DNA of 64,000 nt from Euonymus europaeus (taxonomy: Eukaryota > Streptophyta > Magnoliopsida > Celastrales > Celastraceae): positions 19,793,001-19,857,000 of the forward strand of contig OY756972.1 of assembly GCA_963580455.1 (NCBI GenBank), read 5' to 3'. The notes under the pieces were generated by a model that saw nothing but the letters and a program-made list of their open reading frames with translations, ran no database searches and was not told the origin of the DNA. Below are positions 48,830 to 59,500 of this stretch, one piece after another. Positions within the stretch are counted from its first letter, which is position 1, and every line of letters starts with the position of its first letter. A program made the position numbers and the translations under genes.

Positions 48830-49445
48830 GAGAGTTTTAGATCGGAAGAGTGCGAGGGTTGTTTAAATATGAGTCATCGATTCCTTCCAACGGCTATATA
48901 ATTGAAATCTTGAAGAAAGCGTGATAGAAAGATTCAGTTCGGAAGAGAGCGATGGTTGTTTAAATATGTGGCATAGATTGCTTCCAACGGCTATATAATT
49001 GGAATCCGAAGAGAGCGTGATAGAGAGAGAGTTTTAGATCGGAAGAGAGCGAGGGTTGTTTAAATATGAGTCATCGATTCCTTCCAACGGCTATATAATT
49101 GAAATCTTGAAGAAAGCGTGATAGAGAGATTCAGTTCGGAAGAGAGCGAGGGTTGTTTAGATATGAGGCATAGATTGCTTCTAACGGCTATATAATTGGA
49201 ATCCGAAGAAAGCTTGATAGAGAGATTCAGATCGGAAGAGAGCGAGTATTCAAGGAAACATGAGCCGTCGAGTTGGGCAGCTGCTTCTAACGGCTATTTT
49301 TTATCGAGAAAGAGTAGAGTTTCAGATCGGAAGAGAGCGAGTATTCAAGAAAATATGAGCCGTCGAGTGGGGCAGCTGCTTCTAACGGCTATTTTTTATC
49401 GAGAAAGAGTGGAGTTTCAGTCGGAAGAGAGCTGTCGTTGCTTTT
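48830..49445. promoter_or_regulatory. Promoter-like tandem array with six MSA (G2/M) elements, copy 2
   Basis: About seven units of 92-100 bp, each beginning with a cggaagagagcgagg-like string (near 48841, 48938, 49038, 49137, 49231, 49326 and 49421). Six exact matches to the mitosis-specific activator consensus YCYAACGGYYA lie at 48886-48896, 48983-48993, 49083-49093, 49180-49190, 49286-49296 and 49381-49391. Four are followed by a TATATAA string. MSA elements are bound by three-repeat MYB factors and drive G2/M expression of cyclin B and kinesin genes. The array lies about 0.1-0.7 kb upstream of the kinesin-14 start at 48747. Activity is inferred, not shown. Confidence 0.72.
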
Positions 49446-49450
49446 TATTG

Positions 49451-50461
49451 CATTCGACAATATGAGGCGTCGATTTGTCCGTTAACATCCAAGCCCGCTA
49501 CAGTATGGGTGGGCTCTTCGGTCATGATTATAGGCCCAAGGTCCGCTATTTTTTAAAATTTTAATCACAAGCGTTTCGTTTGATAAGTACTAGCCCGTTA
49601 GAAACTTTCCTATAGTTAGAAAGTCAAACTAATAATAAAGGGAAAAATCATGAATCCCATTGCTAAAAATTAAAATCGTATGCCCAACGTCTGAGATTGT
49701 ATTTCAATTTTCAACAACTAGGATATTTTATTCTATCATAATTTATGCAGACGCACTTAGACAGCTATATAAAAAAAGTTAAGCATGCGTTTGGTTGATA
49801 TTGTGTAATTTTTTTTCGAAATTTAACATATATTTTTAGAGATAAAAAAGCAAATGTGTCAGAGATCAGAGACAATAGGAGAAATTGAAGGTTTTTTTTA
49901 TATATATGACTGATGAGATTGTATTTATAAGTTACTTAGCTTATAAGCTGAGCATATAAACTCACTCACGCCCAACCATCCAATGTAGACTCTTGAATCA
50001 CAACACATTCTAAACATATTCTCCGAGAGAGTTTACTAACTAAGTATTAGTCTCTCCGGATCATGAATAATCAATTTTTCATTATTCTCTATGGACTATC
50101 AACATTACAACCTCATCACTGCTGACATATGACATAATTGTGCGGAATTTTGCATCGACATGTATACATACTAGATCAGTTGCTTATTTTATTGTGAAGT
50201 TTTTGTGTCCCTTCAACGCACAGGTAGTTATTGTTTTATTTTTCCAAATTTTGACATTTAATACAATGAAATTAGAAATGGTAAAAAATGGAGGCTGAAA
50301 ATGACCTCTAATCCGTGTATTATATAATCGTTTACTTAATTCACAACATTAATTATACGTGTATTCCCCACACATGTTTGGACAAATTCAGATAATCCAT
50401 TCCCATTTTATATCCTCTCGTATTATTTATCTTCCATTTCTCCATGAATTAACTCATCACC
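49451..50461. other. Intergenic region upstream of the ANTH gene
   Basis: AT-rich with no gene seen. A TATA-like string (tttatatcct) lies at about 50407, roughly 55 bp before the ANTH start codon. Confidence 0.5.
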
Positions 50462-51448
50462 ATGGGTTACCGCAAGAGATTGAGAATTCTGATAGGCATC
50501 ATCAAAGACAAGACCTCGATAATCAAAGCAACTCTCTCTATTACAAACTCCAATTATTCCACCGCACGCGTGGCAGTCCTCCGCGCCACCACCCACGACG
50601 ACTCCCCTCATCCGCCTGAGACCATCGCGGCCGTCCTCTCCCTCGGGAAAGGATCCCGCCCCGCTGCTTGCGCCTGCGTTGAGTCTCTCATGGACCGCCT
50701 GCATGGCACCCGAAACGCCGCAGTTGCATTGAAATGCCTTCTCACTGTCCACAACGTGCTGGCCAAAGGTTCCTTCATAATCAAAGACCAACTCTCGATT
50801 TATCCTTCTTTTGGTGGCCGTAACTACTTGAATCTGTCGATGTTCAAAGATCATTCTGACCCTGAGATGTGGGAGCTCTCGTCGTGGGTTCGATGGTACG
50901 CAGGGTTTCTTGAACAAAACGTCTCTATTTCTAGGTATTTTTCGGATACTGATAAAGAGGAGAGGGCTTTGGCCTCGTTGAACTCTGATTTGTTAGCTGA
51001 TTTAGATGTTCTGACTGAGTTCGTGGGACGAGTTAGTGACTCACCCGGCTCTTCGCGTAATAGTTTGGTGTACGAGGTTTTGAAGTTGGTAGGTGAGGAT
51101 TATAGGCTGGCTCAACGCGAGATTTTCGTCCGAGTTGTCGAAATTGGAGATAGAATTGGGGATCTGAGTTTGAGCGAGTTGACCCGCTCTCTCGAAGCCT
51201 TGGAAAAGCTTGAAGGTTGTAGAGAGAGTTTGTTTTCCGTCTTTGTGAGAAAAAATGATGGGTTTTGGGATCTGGTGAAGGAATCAAGGACGAAGATTTC
51301 GTCGATGGTGAAGGAGAAGAGGGAGGAGAAGTTGTCGATTATCAAAGTGAGGAGCAGAGACGAGCCAAGCGAGTTGGTCCGGTTGACTTCTGGTGGTGGG
51401 TGGTTGGGCATGGGCCTGGTTCCTGTAACTGTATCTGCAATCGGATGA
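50462..51448 (+). CDS. ANTH/ENTH-domain clathrin assembly protein (AP180/CALM-like)
   Basis: Intronless, 328 residues, starting ATGGGTTACCGC. ANTH proteins bind phosphoinositides through an N-terminal basic patch and recruit clathrin and SNAREs at endocytic sites. The N-terminus reads RKRLRILIGIIKDKTSIIKA. The helical solenoid follows with STARVAVLRATTHDD, CVESLMDRLHGTRNAAVALK, CLLTVHNVLAKGSF, and the conserved SSWVRWYAGFLEQ segment. It is shorter than large AP180-type proteins and lacks a long C-terminal clathrin-box tail. This fits the small plant group exemplified by At4g40080-like proteins. The gene is clearly richer in G+C in its first third than the surrounding DNA. Confidence 0.92.
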   Translation: MGYRKRLRILIGIIKDKTSIIKATLSITNSNYSTARVAVLRATTHDDSPHPPETIAAVLSLGKGSRPAACACVESLMDRLHGTRNAAVALKCLLTVHNVLAKGSFIIKDQLSIYPSFGGRNYLNLSMFKDHSDPEMWELSSWVRWYAGFLEQNVSISRYFSDTDKEERALASLNSDLLADLDVLTEFVGRVSDSPGSSRNSLVYEVLKLVGEDYRLAQREIFVRVVEIGDRIGDLSLSELTRSLEALEKLEGCRESLFSVFVRKNDGFWDLVKESRTKISSMVKEKREEKLSIIKVRSRDEPSELVRLTSGGGWLGMGLVPVTVSAIG

Positions 51449-52116
51449 GAGCTTAAGAGCTTGTCCTTTTTTTTCAGTCAATTTTTTCCATTTTTAAAAA
51501 AAAAATAATAATTTGTTCAAACATATAAACATGTAACGTGTGTTTGCCGAATTTATACACTAGTTTCTATTTTAATATCTTAAAGTTCAATTTTTCTTTG
51601 CATATCAGTTTATATTCTATACGACATATTCTCGGGATCGTGATTAAGAATTCATATGTTTTCTGGTGGCGGTTATTTCAATTGTTTGAATTGTTCTTAA
51701 AGATTTTTCTTCATCAGCGATATATATATGTCATATTCACATATAACTTTCTACAGCGTGTTGTCGACAACTTTTATATACAACTATGCACGTATACGTA
51801 TACATAGAATCATTTTAGTTCTTAAAAATACTAGGTGGGAGTTGGTTTAGATTAATTAGTATTATTAAAAATGACAAACTAAAACTACTTTTTTGGATGT
51901 TCAATTGCTGACATCTGGAAGCTTTGAATTTGGACAGAAAACTCTATATATTTCTAGGAAAATTACGTAATTGAGGTGAAAGAAAATGAAGATGATAATA
52001 TAGGTTGTTTTCTTTGTTTGACTTTATGCCTGCATCCTTCCATGTTTACACAGGAGAAACTAATTTCAGTTTCCAAACCATGTTTTATACTTACAGACTA
52101 CAGTAATTGTAGCCCC
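51449..52116. other. Intergenic region between ANTH and the first MATE gene
   Basis: AT-rich 3' flanks of two convergent genes. No coding or RNA feature seen. Confidence 0.55.
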
Positions 52117-54952
52117 CTATCCCCCATCAGATTCATCTGAAGTAGTCTTGGACCATGATTTCACACGCAGGCAGGTTTTTTCTGCCTGCAAATCCGAAAA
52201 ATATTATATCAGAATATATTAAGAAGAAGAAGAAAAAAGCAAGACAGCATTTTTCCAATTTATAGTTTGTCATATGGAATCTGTACCTCTTTTTCCCAAT
52301 TGCATCTTAATGTAATAAGGACCAACATCCCTGTCTGAATGCCAGTCCCACCGAATATCATCCCGTACCAGATCCCCTGTTCCATGCATCAAATTAGGGG
52401 CGGGAAAAAAAGGGTTTTGAGTCTAATAATATAATAAAGTGTTTAAAAAATATTTACATGTCCATAGTCTCTAGATCAGGATTGATTTAAATTTTTAGAC
52501 GTCCTTAATTGATCATACCCATGTTGGTTTAAATCCGGATAAGATTTTTATGTTTAGACTCGAACACGATTGTAAACTAGACATTTTTGTGTGTGTTTAG
52601 ACCAAAATTTCAGATATATAATTTATATTCAAGCGTAATTTAATCAAGGGTAGAGATATAGTTTTGTCACACACCTACATCAAATGTTCAATTAACGGGA
52701 CAAAAGTTCAAAATGGGCCATTGTTAGGATTTGAACATACCTCGACACTCAAGTGGAAGCCCAAGCCCATCAGAATCCCAAGTGGAAGCCCAATAAAGTA
52801 ATAGCACCCAATATTTACGTAAGCAACCCATGCTTGCCATCCCGATCCCACAGCCACTCCTATCATAGGAACTCTAGCTTATATGCCATACAGTTTATTT
52901 GTCATCCAATTAACACATGCCCAATATTTATGACTTTCTTTGGAGTATAATTAACTTTTTTAGCATAACTAATTGGGTTTTGGCAGTACTTTACCTGATA
53001 AAACAAGCTGTACACTATTAAGAAGCATTGCAAGGACTAAGAGTGGGACGAGTTTATCAGTCTCTCGCAGCACAACAGCACTGGATGTGAACACTAACGC
53101 CAGTTTCTCAGGAAATATGATGACAATTACACAAAGGATGAGCCCAATCACAGTCGATTGCGCCACCGCCACCTCCGTCGCAAACTTCGCTGCCTTGCCA
53201 TCCCCAGCTCCTAATTCATTTGCAACCCTTACTCTGCAAAATGTTCGAAATTTAAAATTTCTTGACAAGCTCAATTACCTAGAAACAATTTTTATGACAA
53301 GAGAATTATGGCCATTGATGGCTTCATCAGTATTTGGGGAAAATATTCATTCAAGTTGGTTTTGTGCTTTAAATTGCATTAAAAATAAGAAATAAAAAGT
53401 CGTTGAACTGTGATCTTCTGCATTTATTATTAATATATTATCTCTTCGGAAACTACACACAGAAGTGTTTTTATATTCAAAGTCAATGGAATGGGCAATC
53501 CATACGTACCCAGCACCAGTAAAAAAAGCCAGCGGAATCATCATCTCCCAACTAATGACACTGACACTGGAAAAAAACAATAAACCACCAATTGAGGATC
53601 TCATTAACATCAACAGTTTAGTAAAGATTGAACGAGTTTTTTTTTTTTTTTGATAGAATTGAACGCGAAATTATTATAAACATACCAGACTGAAAATGCA
53701 TCTAAAGCGATAGTGGCATCATCTCCGTATCCACTCATCAAGATCACTATTTTGTAATACCAACTCTCCAAGCTGCATGAGAGGGAACAATTCAAAATAT
53801 CTATATAAACGGACAGAAAAGAAACGGTAATAATAGAGATCCCAGTATTTGGTATTCCAGTTGTCCCAACTGTTAGGTTGTACGCATAATTTTTGATGTA
53901 TAAGATGTGGAGTCCACGCATTCACCCAGATCTTGTGCATAGAACTTAGCAGTGCAGGCAACCGGATTCCAAACTGATGGGATCTATTATCTATATCGTT
54001 TTCGGAAAAGAATTGAAGAGGAGTGACAGAAATGAGTACCAGAGAATGACCCCTGAAGAAGTAGACAGTTTGAGAAACTCCAACAGGCCAGAAAATGCCT
54101 CCACAGAGAAACCATTCCAAGTCAAAGGACACCAGCCACCCACAGTGTACCAAAACAAACCAATAACCAAAGCCCACCAAGAAATATCCAACGCAATAGC
54201 CGCACCCACAACCCCTAAATCCAACTTATACACAAACAACCAGCTTGTAAACGCATTGATCACCAAACCCAACAATGAAACCCAAGCAATCACTTGTGTC
54301 TTCAGTTGGCTCTGCAAGAACCTCTGTAAGGGAAACTGAAATGCATAGCTGAAGTGAAGTGGTATTAACCAAATAGCCACAACCCCCGACTCCTCCGCCA
54401 CCTCGTCGGACTGTCCCAAAAGCTTCAGAATGGGAGTGGCGAAAATGTAAAACGGCAGAAGCAAGAAGCAACACAAGAATAGAACAATCCATAATCTTTG
54501 CATGTATATGCCTAACATGTGGTATCTTTTGGCTCCGAAGGCTTGTCCGCACAGTGTCTCTAACGCACTTGCCATTCCTAACTAGTAATCCAAAACAATT
54601 GGATATGTGAAAGAAAAAAAAAACTCGTAGATTCAAAGAAAAAAGGCTTAAAATTGAGATTTAGTACCAATAATCCAAAATTGAAGCCCACAATGACATT
54701 GTTCGCTATGGAGATCGAAGCGAGTTGAACATCACCAAGATGTCCGGCGAAGGCTTGAGTGATTACGTTCATAGAGAAGGAGGCCACCCGGCTGCAAATA
54801 GAGGGTCCGACGATGTGCCATAGCATCTTTGTTTCAATCCAGAGCTTTGATCCAAAATCCTTGTTTTCTTGACGGCGAAGCTCCACCGATGATGATTGGT
54901 CATGTAACAAGTGTATACTGAGATCATCGCCGTCTCTGTTTTCACTCCCCAT
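52117..54952 (-). CDS. MATE efflux transporter, DETOXIFICATION (DTX) family, tandem copy A
   Basis: MATE transporters exchange cations or protons for secondary metabolites or xenobiotics at the plasma membrane or tonoplast. Eight exons join in frame: 54668-54952, 54040-54581, 53686-53772, 53510-53566, 52995-53233, 52741-52859, 52287-52376 and 52117-52185. They give 495 residues with twelve predicted membrane helices. I chose the ATG at 54952 (MGSENRDGD, as in homologues); an in-frame ATG at 54970 would add six residues. Family motifs seen are [38 protein letters not shown]-type sequence ([20 protein letters not shown]), [34 protein letters not shown] and [10 protein letters not shown]. It resembles the DTX21-27 group. 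The neighbouring gene at 56575-60618 is a paralogue with the same intron phases. Confidence 0.94.
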
Positions 54953-54970
54953 TTTGCGATCAGTGCTCAT

Positions 54971-56574
54971 TTATTTTGAGCGTGTGTGTTTATGCATGGG
55001 TCCAAGAAGATAGAGGGAGAGAGAAGACGCGCTGTGTAAATAAATGTACATGGAAGTGGGATGGGTTTTGATAAACAAATTCACCTTTGTTGTTCGTGCG
55101 CCGTACATTTCTTTGTTTTATTATCAATTTAAATATTTGGCATTATTGCAACCCTACTCTACCCTCATCCTAGATGTATTAGTGTTACTTATGTGGGTCC
55201 CAAACTTAACCTCCAAAAAACTATATAGCAATTTTTTTTGACGTATCTCTTTCCCCTTCCAGCGTCATGGACGCCGATGCAACCAAACCTTAACACCACC
55301 TCCTCCTCTCTTTCTTTTTCTCAGCTATAAGGTTTTTTAGATCCGATCTCTCGATTAGGCACTTCTTTAACATCAACAATAATTATAATCACAGGCAAAT
55401 TTCAAGTCAAATTGGGATTTTAAATTCCAGGTGGTTTTAGATCTGATACGAACGACAGAACGATTCATGATCACCTTCCCCAGGAAAGAACAATCAACGT
55501 ATATATCTAGGTTTGGTGATTGCATTTTTAAAGAATCCTTAACAAGCAGACCCATTGTGTGTGGATTGGAGAAATATTGACTTATCAAACTCCTGTGGAG
55601 GAAGCTAAACTATAGGTGGGAGAGCAACCTTTTTGGGCGACTTGGGTTATGCACACGGTGTAAGTACCTGCAAGTGAGAAAGATTCATTCGTCAGTGGCA
55701 ATTTTGATTAGGTGACATCCAAGAAGAAGGGAGACATATTTCTATTTTTATTTGTAAAATAGACTTTTTATGAATATTTTATTATAAAAAATGATTGAAT
55801 TGTTGTCATTTCACAAGAAGCTAACAACCTATACACAGGTTTGGGTTTATAATAGACTTTAGGCTCCGTTTGGATCAGAGTTTGTTTCATAGAGTATAAG
55901 CTCTCGTAAAACGTAAAAGCTGAGAGTGTGTGAGAATATGAGTGACAGAATATACGCTAGCGTATACCCTGAAACAAACAGGGAGATCCCAGCTGTGCAC
56001 ATTCCTTCTAACATCCATGTGCGAGCCGTCCATCCATTAATTTAATAAAAAAATTAATAATTATTTTTCGCACCATGGATCTCGTGAGAGAATTATTCAA
56101 TGCCTTGGTAGTATAAAATATTATTGACATTAATCTTAGAGCTATAATAATGGAAGCTTTTAGACTTTAGTATGAAATCTCATAATAGTCAAAATGAAAA
56201 GAAAAATATGAGCATGAGGGTGACTGGATGAGGGTGACGGGATGGCGGGAGCTGAATTTGCTTTTAGCTGGAATTTCCGAAATTGTTTTAATCTCAACCA
56301 TTTGTTTCATCAAATAGTCATCGTGCATAATCCATAAATTTAAATCATCAAATAGTCATCGTATCCCAATAAAAACATAATCCATAAATTTAAATTTTGA
56401 ATCCTGAATTTATCTGCAAATCATGTGGCTATATGCTCTCGCATAGGATTATAGATACTTTGTGTTAGAATGACTAACACCACCGAATAGTCATATTCGT
56501 TCTCACTTCATCAGCTAATTTGCGATAATCCTATACACTTTTAGTTTTAGGTGGAACAACTTTTCACAGCAGAT
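54971..56574. other. Intergenic region between the two MATE genes
   Basis: Promoter of copy A and 3' flank of copy B. An inverted repeat (gtttgtttca at 55880-55889 against tgaaacaaac at 55970-55979) sits in a block beginning with ggctccgtttgga at 55862. This is the kind of end seen in small plant MITEs, but no full element could be delimited. Confidence 0.45.
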
Positions 56575-59500
56575 TCACCATTCATTAGCTGAGTTGGGGT
56601 TCGACCATGATTTCACTCGGCGGCGGACCTTTTCAGCCTGCAAAACCAGCCAAGGCGCCAATACATACATATACATAAACACCATAATAGATAGAAAAAT
56701 GACCAACAAAACAAAAATGTCTATAGAATTAGAAACTACCTCTTTTTCCCAATCGCATTGTATTGTAATAACGGCCAATATTACTGTCTGAATAGCTGTT
56801 CCACCGAATATCATTCCTCCCCATATCCCCTGATACACAAATGCACAAACATCAAATTGTATAGCTAACGCAGGCTTTCAAAACCCAAGCAAGCCCCATA
56901 GTTTTTCAACTATATAATCGACCGAAAATCGAAAAATTGACATCAATCGACCGAGTAAACGATTTGACCAAAAACATATCAAATAACTAATCGAAACCAA
57001 CAGCGAACATCCTACTGCTTAAGTACTTAGCCATTCCGCATGGACCCATCATTGAGCCTTCTTTCATTGTATAACAAGGCCCATAAGCAAAGGAAAAAAA
57101 AATGGGTTGGTCATTGGGCCTTTAAGTTGGATCATAATACTCCAATTCCTTAGCCCACAAATTCTGGGCGCCTTAGCAAATGTAAATACTAAATAGAGAT
57201 GAAAAATGTTGTATAATTCAGTTATAAACAATCTATTTCATTGTAATATCGTATTTCATTATGAATTTTATAATGAAATATCGTATTACAATGAAACGAG
57301 ATAATATTGATTGTTTAACATTAGACTATTTATCACCACCGAATAGAGATTGGAGCCCAAAGGCAAGCATGAAATCTTAATCTTTTTACCTCAACACCCA
57401 AGTGGAAGACCCAGCCCATCAGAATCCCAAGCGGAAGCCCAATAATGTAATAACAACCAATGTTTATGTAGGCCACTGTAGCTTGCCATCCAGACCCTAC
57501 AGCCACTCCTGCCAAAATCAGAAAAATAATTGAATTTTGAAGCTCATAATTAATATAAATTTCTTTGAATTCATTTAAAAAAAAGGGTTACCTGATAACA
57601 CTGGCTGTACACTATTAAGAAGAATTGTGATGGCTAAGAGGAAGGCCAGTTTGTCAACCTCGTCAAGCACATAAGCACTGGATGTGAATATCAACGCGAA
57701 CTTGTCCTGGAATACCATGATCAGTGCACAAAAAATAAATCCAATCACTGTAGATTGCGCCACCGCCACCTCTGTCGCGAACTTCGCTGCCTTGCCATTT
57801 CCAGCTCCCAGCTCATTTGCCACCCTCACTCTGCAAAAATTCGTCACAGAAAACTTATAATTTTATCAAAATGTATGCATATAATATTTGACAGTCTGAT
57901 GCTTTTGTAGACGGATGTTGTAAACTTGTAACAGCCCGTCGCTCATATCAGCCCGTGCGAATTTGTTTGCTTGAGTATTTTGGTCCGGAAAACAAGTTTA
58001 CTATATTGAGAAGTTTGACCTCTTATAAAATGCACTTCACTTTTTCTCCGAGATGATGTGGGATTTGGAGCATTGACTTCTTCACTGCTTGATAGGAAAA
58101 AGGCTTTTTGGCCCATCCGAATTGGATACTTATTGAAATTGATCACACACAAGACAATATTACACAAACATAAGAAATCAAAACAATAGAAGATTTGACA
58201 CAGAGATTTATGTGGTTCGGCCAATATAGCCTACGTCCACGGAGAAGCTTCTTCTTTCACTATGATAATTGCCGCGTACGGCTTACAAAAGATAATAAGG
58301 CTTATCTATGAAACCCTAGTTTCCATCGTGTACAAAGACAAAACTATCCCGAAGGCTTTGAGAAGGGAGACTCAGAGCCCATCGGGCTTCTCGTCTCCCT
58401 CTCAAAGCCTTCAACTTTACCTTTGGACTTTAATATTCAGTTCTTCGCTATAATGAGTCACACCATAATTCAACACTATAGTCCCCCACTCTCCCTAAAA
58501 GGCTCACGTGTTCATTTTCATACCTTTGACTTGGGGCCTCACTGAAACTCAAGGTGGCCAAGAAAATAGAATATGCTCACCGCAGAAATGCCAATGGCAT
58601 CATCAAACCATATGTAACATGTATACTAGACACTTCCTTCCTTTTTTAGTTAATTATCAAAGAGAGAAAATGAATAGAATCTACACAAGATGACACATCG
58701 ATAAAGTTTGTTCTTCGATAACATTCGTGGCTTCAAGCACAATTCATATAACATTCGTGGCTTCAACCCCATATCAGCCCGCACAAATTTATTCTCCCGC
58801 ATCTTTTGGCCGAGAAAACTCATTTATTCTATTAAAAAGTTTGACTTATTATATTTTGCATTTTATTTCTTTCCCTGAGCCATTTGAAATTCAATACACT
58901 GAGTTTTCTCGCCACTCGACATCTCATCTAGCACCATCAAACATGACAATGCAGAGACTTGGGGCCCGCCAATTCGAACCGGGTACCATATACAGAATAT
59001 ATATATATATATATATATATAGATGATCATGTCCATGTTTGTTTGAAGATAAATTTAGAGAAACTAAAGTAAAAGTTAACCATAGGAAATTGAAATGTAC
59101 TTACCCTGTACCAGCAAAAAAAGCCAGAGGAATCATCAACGCCCAGCCATTTATAGTCATGCTACAACATTAGAAAAGAATGCGTTAATTATTACAAGAA
59201 AAAACTCTTTTTAACTCTATAGGTTAGTTAACCTAATTACAATTGTAAGTACATAAAAGGAAACAAAAGTCTTATTTCGAAGGGTAACATAGGTGAGATT
59301 GAAAAAAAATTAAACATACCAGACTGACAAGGCATCTACTGCAATCATGGCATCCTTTAAATATCCAGTCATCAAAATTAGTACTCGATAATACCAATTC
59401 TCCAAGCTGCATTAATTTCCAATAATTAAAAAAAGAGAGGATCATATCGAAATAGAGGAGGATCAGTGCAATGCATTTGTCAATGTATTTTATCACCGTA

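Larger units (their letters stand above)
40966..49450 (-). repeat. Chimeric pseudogene locus, tandem copy 2
   Basis: Head-to-tail duplicate of 25154-40965, about 8.5 kb. It lacks 26391-28968 of copy 1 (junction near 42290, a few bases of microhomology). It also lacks 271 bp of copy 1 around 39625-39895 (junction near 47900). It has an ~85-bp insertion near 41010-41095 and an expanded promoter-like array at the right end. Sequence similarity is high throughout, with scattered substitutions and small indels. Confidence 0.92.

Noticed and set aside
48840..49340. Possible Illumina adapter contamination (agatcggaagag)
   Set aside because: The match stops after 12 bases, the following bases are not adapter, and variants (ttcggaagag, gtcggaagag) occur in a regular ~95-bp repeat that also exists in copy 1.
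53977..54339. Plus-strand frame antisense to MATE exon 2, with a similar one at 59635-59973
   Set aside because: A shadow of the conserved 542-bp MATE exon; similarity between the two only reflects the paralogous exons.
58960..58990. B-box-like GGTTCGAATT on the minus strand, possible tRNA or SINE
   Set aside because: No A box, no cloverleaf and no poly-A or T terminator at a suitable distance.
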